Shown here one piece after another: positions 1 to 11,930 of a DNA stretch of 64,000 nt; positions within the stretch are counted from its first letter, which is position 1; the number at the start of each line of letters is the position of its first letter. A model generated the notes under the pieces. The model worked only from the letters and a program-made list of their open reading frames with translations. It made no database searches and had not been told where the DNA came from. The DNA comes from Mycogone perniciosa. Taxonomy: Eukaryota; Ascomycota; Sordariomycetes; Hypocreales; Hypocreaceae. The position numbers were made by a program, and so were the translations under genes. The DNA lies in contig JAOALB010000103.1 in assembly GCA_025331125.1 (NCBI GenBank), positions 1 through 64,000 on the forward strand, in the 5' to 3' direction.

Positions 1-989
1 ATAAGCAAGAGTGTCGAATTCTATCATTTTATGCATTCGTCAATGAGCCCTCATACTGTTGATCTGTGATTGATAATTCTCCAAAGTCGATAAGACAGAT
101 TTTGTCAGTCAAATACTCTGTTCCTAAAAATGAGAGGTCGACGGGTCTGACGACATATTTTGGTGCAGATTCAGGGAGTTCTGAACCAGATTCCGTCCGG
201 ATTGGTGCTATTTCTGGTTTCCCAAGAAGAACCATCATCTCACCCTCACTGAGGTGGTTCAAGTCCTTGATTCTAACGAGAATATTTGCCGGGCGAAAGT
301 CTGCAGGGTTATTTTAGAATGATATATGTCTCAAAGAGAGAGCTTCACTTACCTCCATGACATATTCCATTTTTATGCAGAAAGTTCAAAGCCTTGGTGG
401 CCTGGCGGCAGATACTCCTTAGGAGAGAGCTAGGGTCATCAAACAGATACCAAATGCGTGGCGAAGCACAAGGCCCAAGAAGGGGAAGAACGATACACTG
501 ATGAGAACCGTTTGGTCCTGTGATTGTGAAATTATCCTGAGGAATGGCAATATACCGAGCTCCTTCTGCATTTTGATCCAAGTCTTTCAAAGATAAATCG
601 AGAAGGCCTCTTGGAGCCCGTTCCTCCATGTCTGAAGTCATGACTTTAACAGCAACGTACTTGTTTTGTTGAGTGTCCCGACAGAGCCACACGGTACCAA
701 ATCCCCCATAACCCAACTTATGGATGACATGGTACCTGCCATCCTCGTCGAGGTGATCCCCGAGATGTACCGGATGGTAGCCCCCTGGCTCATAGTACTC
801 CAAATCCTCGATGCCGTGCCAGTCACCATCGACATACGTGCCGTGGGAGGTCGCTGGTGGATGAGCAGGATACTCATATGGCTGATGAGGCACGTCTGAC
901 ACGTTGTCTGGCACGTCATCTGTTTGGATTGATTGATTCCAGACGTTTGGGTCCGAGTTGGACATGTTTGTTGAAGACTCTGCCGACAT
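1..989 (-). CDS. SRPK-type serine/threonine protein kinase, 3' end beyond left edge
   Basis: SR-protein kinases phosphorylate Arg/Ser-rich proteins such as splicing factors; that role is inferred from family. Exon 1 runs 989-353 and exon 2 from 300 leftward. The 52-bp intron (301-352) has donor GTAAGT and acceptor CTGCAG, and joining the exons rebuilds the catalytic loop HGDFRPANIL. Visible motifs, in order: the SRPK-like lead-in YEPGGYHPVHLGD, a glycine loop (LGYGGFGTVW), the ATP lysine in VAVKVM, the catalytic loop, and LIDFGEL as the DFG motif. The ATG at 989 (MSAESSTN) is the first in frame. After DFG the frame stops within 12 codons. A GTATGA donor there suggests a further intron, and the rest of the C-lobe lies outside the window. 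HGD replaces the usual HRD, as is common in fungal SRPK-like expansions. Confidence 0.85.
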
Positions 990-1826
990 GGTGAAAGAAA
1001 TATGAGGACTAGGAGAGTCAAGCTGAGTTTCAAGAACGGCGGTTGGCTTGACTTATGCGGGGTCGATGTGGGACCGACAAACAGATAGCCTACAATTGGC
1101 CATATATGGTGAAGAAATTTCCACAAATCTTATGATGAGAGCAGAGAACTTAAATCCATGCGATCAAAATGAGGAAGAGAGTAGAGAGAAATGCGGCTGA
1201 GAAAGGCAAAGCGAGACTTGATAAGGCAAGGTTTTTTCTTGGGGAGAGTTGAGGGAGTGGGTACAGAGTAAATGAGTATAAATATAGAAAAAAAAAGTAG
1301 AAGTACATGATACGGAGTACGGAGCACGAGAGCTTCAAAGTAACCGCCAATAACCCCCTGCACATCTAGATGCGGGCGCTAGGTAGCGGTGCAATTTTTG
1401 AAAGAGAAAACAAAAATCATTCCAATCGGCCATATTTGCAATATCCACATACATTCGGTTCGTTTCTCCATACTAAACGCTCGCGCCCATGGCTAGTGAC
1501 CAACTTGAAATAGAAAAACATAGATTTGCCGCCCGCTCGCTAATGCATGTTGGTGACGAGTCAAGCTGCGGGCGGCAAATGATGTCAAAATCAAGGGATT
1601 GGATTCAAGTGACCAGAAATAATGTTGCTGTCCACAGTCAGGCCATGAAGACAGGCCATAACCTGTGAGAACTCTTTATATATAAAGACAACATGCAACG
1701 ACTTTGAAAGGTAATTCACATTGGTTCCTTGTCTCTCAACCTCAACGACAACTCTCTAGGCTCTTTATTTTGTTCTTTTAATAGCTCGAAGACACATACA
1801 TATTCCTTTACATCATAACTTTTATC
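990..1826. other. divergent intergenic region between kinase and small gene
   Basis: This is the shared upstream region of two genes transcribed away from each other. The right part carries a TATA-like stretch and a CT-rich presumed transcription start zone around 1720-1790. A copy of the dispersed TACGGAGTAC-type motif lies at about 1311-1325. I see no gene. Confidence 0.5.
1675..1686 (+). promoter_or_regulatory. TATA-like element upstream of the small gene
   Basis: TTTATATATAAAG lies about 145 bp before the ATG at 1827. A CT-rich tract that could be the transcription start zone follows. This is sequence-based only. Confidence 0.4.
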
Positions 1827-2127
1827 ATGCCTGAAGCTGCCTATATTGCGGACGCCCAATCTGTCACTGAGTCTGGTGCCGGGACTGTTGATGACCCATT
1901 AGTGAGCTATCTCCGTCATCGTTTACATGTCATCACTCACTAATTTTCTTTCGTTTTAACCGAAGATCGCTTGGCTTGTTCAACCACCCAAAGAACACAA
2001 TCGGCGAATGGGGAATGAAGACGTTGCTAGTAAACTTGGCCAATACGGCTATGCGCAAGTTTGGATTCGGTACGCGCTCAATCACCCATACTGTTTGGAA
2101 ATCCCGAAGCTTGAAGCCAAATGCTGA
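1827..2127 (+). CDS. small hypothetical protein, two exons (78 aa)
   Basis: I do not recognise this protein. Exon 1 is 1827-1901 (25 codons, MPEAAYIADAQSVTESGAG...). The intron 1902-1965 has donor GTGAGC, a CACTAAT branch-like site and an AG acceptor. Exon 2 is 1966-2127 and ends ...LEIPKLEAKC then TGA. A TATA-like element and a CT-rich leader sit upstream in the right order, which favours a transcribed unit. Exon 2 is rich in charged and aromatic residues (WLVQPPKEHNRR, YGYAQVWIRYALNHPY) and has no signal peptide or membrane segment. It could instead be the truncated 5' end of a larger decayed gene, because the sequence after 2127 holds only weak open frames. If unspliced, the ORF stops after 38 codons. 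Confidence 0.4.
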
Positions 2128-2857
2128 CGTAGACGTGATTCCCAGAGCCTGTGATCACACCACCACCCGCATCAGCACCTCCAGGGGTCGAAACCGCCGT
2201 AGAATAGTGAGCTGCGATCGCCACATCACAGTGTATTCTGGGCCAGTGCCAAATATTGCCACTAAGCAGGGCGATGTGTTCTGCGTTCCTAGAGATGATG
2301 CGCCATGGCGGCTGATGAGAGACTCCGAACGTTCCGTCAGAGGGGGTAGGAGCGTACTCCGTAGAGCTTCACCCATTCCCGGCACCATACCAGAATATCC
2401 GATTTCCAGTGGTTCAGTATCCGCCACCGCAATGAGTCTGGCCAAACGAAGGTTTATTAGTGACACTGGCATTACATGTTTGCAAGTTGGCAAGAACAGT
2501 GGGTTAAGGATAGAATTCCTTGAGTAAACACCCTTGATCTCTTACATGTATGATTAGATATGTCACAGAAGTGCAAAGAAGATGTTTGTTTGTTTGTTTT
2601 AGGCTCTGATCCCTACGCCTGAATTCTTTTCAGGCGCCCTGAAATTTTCATAAAAGACAGGCTATGCTTAAATTAGTAGGAATCGGCAGCATAAAAGTAA
2701 GAAGTACGAAGTAACTGTCCTCCCCAATAGATAACCGTGCCACGCCCCACTTATTAGCCGCTCGGGTTCCTCCCAGCTGATAAGCTGGTGCTCAGCACCA
2801 AGGCGGCCACTTTTCCTACCAATTCAACTTCTTTACCGAATATCTCAACATCACATA
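2128..2857. other. intergenic, no supported gene
   Basis: Open frames on both strands (about 2155-2493 minus and the continuation of 1976-2527 plus) overlap each other, lack good starts and match nothing I know. A short TTTG run lies near 2584-2600. Confidence 0.4.
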
Positions 2858-3139
2858 ATGTCAGACTCTAGCGAGAGTAGAAATTCGTGTACAGCAAGCC
2901 TTAGAGTATATATATATAAATCCTTAAGCAAAAATAGCTAGTATTGCGCGAGAATCCGCAGTCTTACAGAATCGACTTCGACGACGCATTTCTGGCATTC
3001 CAGTAAGATCTGGATATCCAGCAGCCAATACTAGACTTAGCTGAGAAGAAGAGGTTACTTTATGCCGTTATATAAATCGATTAGATGCAGCCTATTTAGC
3101 TGTTTGACTTAAGTTTATTACTGATGCAGCAAATTATAT
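2858..3139 (+). pseudogene. pogo/Fot-type (Tc1/mariner superfamily) transposase relic, N-terminal part
   Basis: The translation reads as the N-terminal helix-turn-helix region of fungal pogo/Fot transposases. It starts MSDSSES, then after a one-base frame change continues RVQQALEYIYINP, stop, then AKIASIARESAVLQNRLRRR, ISGIPVRSGYPAANTRLS, stop, EEEVTLCRYINRLDAAYLAV, stop, LKFITDAANY. This follows the family pattern in which short helices precede LRRR, a linker, an EEE run and an MANxL-like motif. There are three in-frame stops and one frameshift, so it is dead. All three stops could come from C-to-T changes (CAA to TAA, CGA to TGA). A MITE interrupts it at its right end, and I cannot find the DDE catalytic part. 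Confidence 0.65.
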
Positions 3140-3285
3140 TAGCTATGGCTTTCCGTAAAGCCTCAGGGCTTTCATACTCTCCACAGCACAACAAGGATAT
3201 TTGCCCTGACCTGCCTTTCTGTGCTGTAATAGTTTGTGCTGTGGAGAGCATGAAAGCCCTGAGGCTTTATGGAAAGCCATAGCTA
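3140..3285. mobile_element. MITE, 146 bp with TA at both ends
   Basis: The left arm (3140-3192) and the right arm (3233-3285) are inverted copies of about 52 bp with only two visible mismatches, both G/A differences. They are separated by about 40 bp of loop. Both ends read TAGCTATGGCTTTCC inward, so TA target duplication and a Tc1/mariner-class origin fit. The element sits directly in the transposase relic. It has no coding capacity. Confidence 0.8.
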
Positions 3286-4415
3286 GGAACGCGTTGGGGC
3301 CTAGTTACGTGACCGGAGCTCACGTAACAGGGCGTTAACAGGGCGTCAACATCGCGTCATGGTCGGTGCCGTGACAAACAGCAAAGTTTAGTTATTGTTA
3401 ATTTACTTAAAGTCTAATAGTATATGCTATCTTTCTTTAAATGCCTAAAAGGGGCAAGGGAGCGTTATTAAGCTTACTTTGCTTAATAGCTAGTTAAGAG
3501 GTTATAAATTTTCGCAAGTAAGCACCTAAAACGTAGGGTACCTGCAGGTGTAGGAGGGAAGCTTGCCCCGCGATAAAACAACTTCAGTCTATTGATGAGA
3601 CTGAATGGTAACTGACGAGTCCCTCCCTCGCTTGCCAACCTTGGCTGTCAGTCGAGATGTTCTATAAGCTGGCCTAAGGACATCTGCATTCAGGAAGCAT
3701 CTTACTGTGCTGGTCCTCATGAATTGCGAAGGGCTTCAAATTTTGTAATTCTACTAGTCCCAGAGGATACCATCGTCAAACTCTACCTGTCACTAAATGA
3801 TGGCGGTCTCCATTGTTAAACTCTATGCCTTGGCTAAATGACAGCGGCCAACCAACATCAACGCCACTTTCAAACTGCGGCAGGCGAACTTCTGATTGGG
3901 ACCTAATGCGGGACCCTGTGGTAGCATGCAACTATCGAATAAGTAGATATCAATCATGTCTGTTAATTCTTTATGCCCTTTCCCCTACAGAATATCATGT
4001 CCCGTGATACCCAAGTTTATGATGGCTTCAAGGCGCTAGATTAAACACTTGAATAGTTGTGCGCCAAAGTTGTTAGGGCCTTGTACAGGTATGAAGGCGC
4101 CAAAGGGCGTCTTGCCGGACAATCAGCCGTGCATATTTTCTGCTGCATGGCAAAGGCATCATGCCAATCGCTAATCCTAATGCCGCACTCCTGACTCAGG
4201 ATGGACACGGCACGAAAGCCGTAGTTTTCACCTTCCGCCTTTGCGACAACTATTATGGATAGGTGGCTATTGCAGTCCCCCTCACTATTTATTAGACGGC
4301 CTCTCCGCATACAAAAGCACCACCGTACCCTCGACCCTCTTGCAACAGCTTTGACTCAAATATCCTTCTCATCACTTTATCCCCTCGTCCAATTTCCTAT
4401 ACCCAAAACGTCGCC
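3286..4415. other. AT-rich, decayed spacer before the fusion gene
   Basis: It holds an interrupted palindrome at 3304-3328 (GTTACGTGA...TCACGTAAC, 9-bp arms), which may be a transposon end. AT-rich sequence at 3360-3540 resembles repeat-induced decay. The minus-strand open frame 4041-4310 matches nothing I know and overlaps the presumed promoter of the next gene. Confidence 0.4.
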
Positions 4416-7210
4416 ATGAGCTCCTCCAGATCCGAATCAGGCAGTTCGGCCTCAAATCGTGGACCTACCGTCTTCGCCGTTACCACTGCCACTCTAGCAC
4501 TCGCCTCAGCATTCGTCTTCTGCCGCATGGTTTCTCGTTACTTCATCGTCAAGAATATTACCTGCGATGATAAGGTTATGCTGCTGGCATGGCTGACCGC
4601 CTTCTTCCTATCTTTCACGATTTGTCTTGGTGTGAGCAACGGCCTCGGCAAGTACGATGCGGATATTCCCCTGGAACAAATGGATGTTTTGTGTCGCTGC
4701 GAATATATCTTTTCTATCCTTTATGTAAGCTTTTGATACTCACTTAATCGTATATATATATACTAACTCTTCTGTAGAATCCTGCCTTAATGGCTAGCAA
4801 GACGAGCATCTTGATTTTCTATTTGGGTCTGGCCAGATATACCCAGACTGTCCTGCGCACCGCTTCCTGGGCCATTCTGGCCATCATTAACATTACCGGT
4901 GTCATTCTCACTTTTATGAACATCTTTCAATGCAAGCCTATTTACGCCGCCTGGAAACCCTCCTATCATGGCCCGACAACGTGTATCCCTCTTCTTACCG
5001 AGTTCATTTGCGCCGCTCCCGTTAATATCGTTACCGATCTTGCTATCCTTGCGCTCCCGATCCCTATACTTACCGGGATGCGTCTCCCCTCGCGGCAGAA
5101 GATTATTCTTATTTTAACTTTTGCGCTCGGTATCTTCGTTACTATTGTCGATGTTGTCCGAATCTATTATTTGCAGCAAGCTATTACCGATATCCCTATC
5201 GGAGCAACTAAAGATCCTAAGTCATGGTTTGGCGGCAAGCCTGACTTTGCCTTCAATGCCGCACCTTCTCTAATGTGGAGTGCCGTCGAAGTCAATATCA
5301 TCATAACTTGCGCTTGCGTTCCCACCCTCAAGCCTCTTATCCTCAAGTTCCTACCAGCTATACTTCACGTCCATAATGACTCTGGGAATGGAGGCAACGG
5401 TGCCGTCTTAATAAGCTATCAGGACTCCGATACGCCTTCACCAAGTAGCGTCTTGAGTAGCATAGCACAACTAGGCACTATCGAATTCTCGGTAAGCCCT
5501 GGTATGCAGTCTTTTAGTGAACGCTCCTATCCTGTCAGCCATCGGCATAGGCGAGCCAGAACTGGCAACAACCTCTCAACGAACCTTTCACACCAAGCCA
5601 GCATATACTTTGGCTTTGTCAATATGACGAAACCAAAGAGTATGCTTAGAGCTAATACAGCAGAGTCCTTTAAGTATTGCATTATTATCTCCATCCTCTT
5701 CCTATTGTGGGGCATCTCATATGGCATATTAAACTTGCTTAATCTCCAGGTTTCCAATATCAATCATATGACCACGGCCCAGAACATTGGCTTGACAAGC
5801 GCATATTTTGGGATTGGCTATTTCTTTGGCCCTCTTTTTGTTAGCGAGTGGATCTTACGGCGAGACGAGCGGATCAGTTCTACACACTACTGGACAAGCA
5901 ATATGGACGTTGGAGGCTATAAAGTAACTTTCATCATTGGCCTATGCGTTTATGGTGTTGGTGCCATCATCTTCTGGCCTTCAGCTGTTACTGGCTCTTT
6001 CGGTGGATTTATGATCAGCAACGTCGTTATTGGCTTTGGACTTTCAGCTCTCGAGGTCGGTGCCAACTCCTTTATCACCCTATGTGGACCTCCGGAATAC
6101 AGAGAGACTCGCCTTCTTTTAGCGCAAGGCGTCCAAGCTATCGGTTCCGTGGTCGGCAGTCTCCTCGCAGGAAATGTCTTCTTTACAACACTCTGCTCGC
6201 ACAAGCCAGTCGATAGCAACACGCTCATCGATATACAATGGGCGTACCTCGGCATTACTTTGTTATGCGTTATTCTAGCATTATTCTTCTACTATATTCC
6301 TCTGCCTGAGGTTAGTGATAGTGAGCTGGAAGAGTCAACTCGGCGTCTGGTGGTAGATCCATGCAAGAAGAGCATTGGCGGTCTGCAACTGCGAACGGTC
6401 AGTCTTACACTAGCTATATTGGCTCTGTACTTATACGTCGGCGGCAATGAGTGTTCCGGTACCTTCTTCAAAGCCCTTGTCGCTTCTGAGGTTCCTGGGC
6501 ATGCAAAGACTGGTCTGAGAGCATTCAGTGGCACCCGCGCTCCGCCCGCGGATCGCAAGGGCAGGCCACCCGGATTCGCCGTCTCTATTGGTAACTACAG
6601 AGCCATGGCCAATGGTGCCCTCGGTATCGGGCGATTTGTCGCTGCCTGCTTCACCTACATGTCACTCATATGCCCCCGAATGCCACAGCCTCGAACTTTA
6701 CTTGCTATTACCGTTACCCTCTGCTTTGTCATGTCTCTCCTTATCGTCGTTCTCCCCCTATCCAATGTAAACTTATTGTTTATACCCTTTTGCTTACTCT
6801 TCTTTTTTATGGGCCCTATTAAACCTTTAATATTTGCAATTGGTCTTCGCGGTCAAGGCCGCAGGACGAAACGTGCGGCCGCTTTCCTAACTATAGGCAA
6901 CTCAGGACCTGCATTTCTTCTCTTTGTTATATACGGTATTGTTGTCGTTGGGGGGACTATAAGGCTGTCTTATATCGTTATTGTGGTTCTACAACTGATC
7001 ATAATGTCTTACCCATTATTCCTCATGTCAGTGAAGGATGCCAGGTTGCTAGTTGATCCATGTCCCGACAGACTTAGCACACCTAAGGGCGAGGGTGGGC
7101 AACCAATGGATCAATTGTTCGTTAATAAGGGGGGAGGCAATGATGTTTCTACTCTTATTCCACCTCGTCCTGCGGCTCTTAAGGTTGTGGAAAATAGGAT
7201 GGCATGTTAA
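4416..7210 (+). CDS. fusion of Fung_rhodopsin (PTH11-like) module and L-fucose-permease-like MFS transporter (913 aa)
   Basis: Exon 1 is 4416-4724 (103 codons). The intron 4725-4777 has donor GTAAGC, a TACTAAC branch site and acceptor TGTAG. Exon 2 is 4778-7210. Residues about 20-300 are a seven-helix fungal integral membrane domain (PF20684-like): VKNITCDDKVMLLAW, GLGKYD, the KTSILIFYL helix and a terminal CACVPTLKPL. A linker of about 90 residues follows. Residues about 395-880 then form a 12-helix MFS transporter of the FucP/glucose-galactose type: FLLWGISYGILN, GFGLSALEVGANSF, CGPPEYRETRLLLAQGVQA, YVGGNECSGTFF, PPGFAVSIGNYR, GRFVA and FAIGLRGQGRRTKRAAAFL. The frame is open throughout, so the fusion is not an artefact of a skipped stop. 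Plasma-membrane sensing plus sugar transport is an inference from family. Two genes read as one remains possible. Confidence 0.85.
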
Positions 7211-7238
7211 GAAAGGCTGTTAAGGGACTAAAATCTAT

Positions 7239-9197
7239 TTATTCCATTGTTAATATATATACTCCGTAACTAGCATTGCAAACAGGTACCGGTAGTGAAT
7301 TCCCAGATTCGTGCCCCCCTATTCCAACAGCGACTAAGATCGCCGAGTCAGACGAAAAGGCGACCTCGGAGTTGTAATTGCTTTCGAGTTTGACGCATAG
7401 GCCCGTATGCAGATGCCAGATTTGCACCCTAGACCTAGTACTCGATGCTACACGCGTTGAGTCTGGAGAAATTGCCACCGATGAGATATGAGAATCAGTA
7501 ATATCATTGGCGCTGATGCTTGTGTTGAGTTGATGCACGTAATGGCCTGAATCTATGCACCACATCCGTATCGCACCATTCCGGTAACCCGCAACTAGAT
7601 ATGTCGAATCAATCGAGAAGGCTAGTGAGGAAACTCCACACGTGTTCTCGCCTCGAAGTAGGCAAACAGACTCGCTTGTGGTAACACGCCGAATCCGGAC
7701 GCTAGCGTTTATAAATATGGTAACACGAGGGTCTACATATTCGTCATGGTGAGCTAGAAGCTCCAAGTCAGACGAGAACGTTGGGGGACAAATGGATCGA
7801 CCCTCATCAAGGTCCCCCCTGAGCACACGGACCACTGGCCATCATCTCCACTCCAAATGCTGATATCAGCACGGTGCTCACCTTTTGATGCCACAAATCT
7901 CGAGTCTGGCGATATGACTACTCTATCAAAAGTGTAGTCAAGACCCTGCACTTCAGACATGGTTTGGTTGACATCTACTCGCCAGATGTGAATCACACCA
8001 GGATCCGGCTGTGACGCCACAAGCAAAGCTTTTGTCCAGTCGGGGGAATACGATAGACCGTGAGCGGCCTGTGACTCTGGCAACACATTTTCCCGTTTCA
8101 ATACTCCAGAGCTTCAGTCTGTCAAAGGCACTCGTTGCTAGAATCGCCGAGTCGGGTGAGATAGCAAGACACGTCAGCCACGAATATGGTGATAAAACCA
8201 CTTCAACCCGATGTAATAGTTCCTATTTATTAGCGCTTCAGAGACAAAGAGCCTTCCTGGATTCTATGTTAGCTAGAAGTTGGGAATTCGACGAGAAGAC
8301 AGGACGTCGTTGCCCATCCGTATCACACCAATTTATGGTGCTATCGCACCAGTGGGAATCAAGATGTTTAACCTCTTGACCTGTCTTCGTGCAGTAGATT
8401 ATAATGCTGTTCTTGAACACTAGGGCTAAGAGCTCAGAATTTGATGAAAAGGCTGCGTCTGGCGGCACACGCGTGTCCGATTGACCACATGCAATTCTGT
8501 AACCGCAATCGCAATCGCCCGTTTTCGTTTCCCAGATTTTTACCATGCTCACTTCACCAGATAATTCACGATAGAGTAATGCCACCAGGTGCCCATTCGG
8601 TGAAAGGGCAATACCTTCTTCTAGAGGATGCCGCGTTGGGTTCCAATCGAAAACCAGGTCCAGATATGTGTCCTCACTGAGGTTCAGAAAGTACTCTTGA
8701 GTACAGGATTCATTATCGATGCTCCACCTTTTCACGATGCCTTTTCTTGACACAGAAATGAAGTTATCCGAATCTGAAAAGAAAGAAATTTTGCTGTCTG
8801 GATCAACTTGAATGGTGTGTTGTAAATTTCCCGTGTGGGTTCTCCAGAGCATGAGTGTGTCGTCGGGATACAATGAGCTTATTAACGCCGAGTCGGGAGA
8901 AAAGCAAAAGCAAACACAATTAGTCCGTGTCCGTATGTGGCAGGCAAGTTAAGGGCTTGTAACAAAAAAGAGGATTGACTCCGCGGTACGTTTGTGACGA
9001 TAGGTGAAGTTCCCAAATTGGCACGTACAGTCTGCTCAAACATCTTTCAGATCATACTGTTGTCTTGCTCAAAACCAATGGCCGAGAAGTAAAGCTGCAA
9101 AGGCCAATCCCCCACAAACTCCTTGGAATACAAAAGGAACCGATGGGCGTCATTAATGAATTGTCTAAGATTTTGTGTTTCCCATTCTCTCTGTAGG
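7239..9197 (-). pseudogene. NACHT-WD40 (NLR-like) pseudogene, linker and WD40 C-terminus
   Basis: Read from 9197 leftward, the product begins with the linker typical of fungal STAND proteins (LRQFINDAHRFLLYS, PLQLYFSAIGFEQ). WD40 repeats follow, for example FSPDSALISSLYPDDTLMLW, LTCLAISPDSAILATSAFD and ISSVAISPDSTRVAS. These repeats normally form the ligand-recognition half of heterokaryon-incompatibility or NLR-type receptors. Breaks: TGA at 9047-9049 (CGA expected), TGA at 8238-8240 (TGG expected in a repeat's LW position), TAG at 8223-8225, and frameshifts near 8050 and 7830. The NACHT domain is not recognisable upstream (9.2-10 kb), so the gene is also 5'-truncated. All three stops are transitions of the C:G to T:A type. 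Confidence 0.75.
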
Positions 9198-11930
9198 TTT
9201 GTGGTTTGGAACATCTGATCCCCGTTCCTCTCGCTTCCACCATACAGCCCAACCTCTACAGCCGGCCATTATAAGAGGCCACATCGCAATACGTACCTGG
9301 GATGCAGCATTGCCCAATGGACTCGTGCTCTGAACCTCTATCCTCCTCCTCTGCGTCCAGGTTTGACCCCAGGACATCATCTCCCGCTACGCAATTTTCG
9401 TGTTCAAGCCTCCTTCGCTCAGTCCTAGCCGCCCCTCTCGCATTCGCCTCGCCTCGGCCACTAGGCATCATGGAACGTATGTTGGAGATACATAGAACGA
9501 TGATACATAGAACGAGCGTAGAACGCGAGGCGAGGCGAAAGGACTTTGAGCAACAGCCCTAAGTGTTTGCGGGAGAGTACCTTGTGAATGATCAGGACGC
9601 ACCTCTGCGTCTTTCGTAGCAATCATGAGAAGAGCCCTCAGGCAGAAATGGGCATCTTTTCCCGAGACGTGAAGATCTGAAAACTGAATCTCCGACATAT
9701 CAAAGGGTTTTTCCAGGCCTCACCAACAATACAATTGGAGGCGAAGCTGTGAGGCTTTGTTCGTATCGGTAATGTAAAGCAAGTGAAGGTCGATGTCGAG
9801 GTTCTGAAGAACTTTGAGGTCTGATTTGACGCCACGTAGAACAAGACTTCCAAGTCTCGGTTTCAGCAGCGGTTTCAGCAGCGGTATCACTCTCTAATTC
9901 ATGTTTCCGACGAGAAATTTTATTAGATACTCTTCGACAATACCCAGAGTCATCGATGGTTCAGCTTGAAGCGGCCACCGTTGGCGCTGACTTGCATTTT
10001 CCAGCGATTGTTCAGCTTTGTCTGGCGAGATTTTGCCTGGTGAATATTTTCTGGTAATCATTGGTCTTGTCGGTCTGGGGGGTTGGGCGATGGTCTTTCC
10101 GAGCTGAATTGGTACGAGTCAATAACTTGCTCCGGTCGCTTCGCAGTGAGTGGAGAGGAAATAATGGCCCGCGAGGATCGGTTATTCAGAATTTATACAC
10201 TGACATGAAACTATTTATCGAGGGTAATCTGCACGTATCCTCAGAAGGTGTCCATGTTGAGTCCGACAAACAGCACTTATCCTTCATCGAGGAGTTTGGC
10301 AGTTTGGCGCTGACATTGAACGGAGTCTCGGTATCATTTCAATAGCCTAGCAGCCCCCGAAGAACCAATACTTTGTCTCTGAGAAGACTAGTGTGAGATG
10401 GTCGTGTTGTAATGCTGTCGACAGACTCTGATGGCATTTTGTTGATGCCATGATAAGAGCGCGAAGATGCACAAGCGGTTGAGGATCCTTGTGGCCAAGA
10501 GAACCGTCGAAAGCCTCCCCCTACAATCGCACCAGTATCTACCAGAATAAGCATGCTTCTTCTTCAGATATAAAAGCTGTTCAATCAATCTCTAGGACCA
10601 AGAGCCGGGTTGATAAAGGCTGGCTGCCACAAACCTTCCGGTCTTGAGCTGCGCGGCAAACCTATCAATGAAGTCTCACCGAAGCCATTTCACAGGGCCA
10701 TATATGACCACAGGGAGAGGCTAACAGCAATGGAGGGAAACAGACCCCAATAAGACGTTCTATTGTTGGATTACTTCGAAGGAGATGGCTTAAATGCTGA
10801 ATCAAGTTGGTTGGTGCGGTTATAGAATAGGATCGGTCCCAATACGCAACCAGGTGACGTCGCCACCTTAGGGATGGAGTTGGAACCCGAGTCACTTATA
10901 ACTTTTATTTACATTCTCTCCACTTCTGAAGCCATTATATAGTCCCTACACTTCAGAGCCAGGGCGTTGCGCTTTGTGCCACATCGTGATGGTGCAGGAC
11001 TTAATGAGTTCCTGTGATGCTACCCTTGACACCTGTGCCTTCAAAACGAGAGGGACACAACTTCCGAGCTGAAAACGCACTTCTTACCATAGAACAAAGA
11101 AAAGCATGCCTATCAATTGTTATCTGGTCTAGGATAGTGCAGTGCTGTCGCTGCCTAGAAAGTGAAGCAGAGCTTTATCATCAGTTAACCCTATACGGCA
11201 TGAAAGTCGTGATAGTTAACATCAACGGCTCCTCGTACTACGACTTCAGCAAGAAGCATAATACCGATGGGCATAAACCGACTGCGCGCTCCTGATGCCA
11301 CAAGGCATATGGACCAGCGGCACTGAACGATATCAACCGAGGGGAATACAAGCTGCAAGATCTCTCCTCCGCAGTCTGAACTCTTGAATCCTCGTATCGC
11401 TGTTGCGCAGCTACTCCATGTACCCAATAGGTATGTACGAGCCTGCAGGCAGGCATCGAACCTCCTCATCGTCGCGGAAACAAGACTTGCATCCCCTCTC
11501 TCGTCCAACTCCTCACGAAGCCACACAACAGCGTCACATCTCATATGCCATGTCGTTCATATTAAAATCCATACACAATGTATCGCGTAACCGGAAGCGC
11601 GCGCCCAGAGTAAGCAACACACATGAAACTGAAGCAGGCCGTTCCATGCTGTGTCCCCCCCTCAAAAATCCAATCCTACCATACCAAACATGATACGCCA
11701 CCCTCTCCCTCCCTTGCTCCGGATGCTCTCTCTGCTTCCGAGGCAACGGCCGAGCGCCTACCTGCAGGCACACACGCGCGCACAGCGAACCAACGCGGGT
11801 TGCCTAAAATGCAAAAAGACTGCTTTGGGTGAGATGCAGGGAAGCAATGCCACCTCGGACCTGAACGCAACATGCAGCTGCGCAATAGTTCTACCCCCCC
11901 TAAAGACGACCAAGGCAGACTTGTGCAGTT
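9198..11930. other. gene-free spacer with unassignable open frames
   Basis: Short open frames occur on both strands, for example 9468-9698 minus and 10061-10345 plus (ending HLSFIEEFGSLALTLNGVSV). None has a good start, a domain or splice support. Some may be further debris of the WD40 pseudogene locus. Confidence 0.35.

Noticed and set aside
10061..10345. plus-strand open frame with protein-like ending
   Set aside because: The start is TTG, there are no splice signals and no family is recognised; kept only as possible debris.
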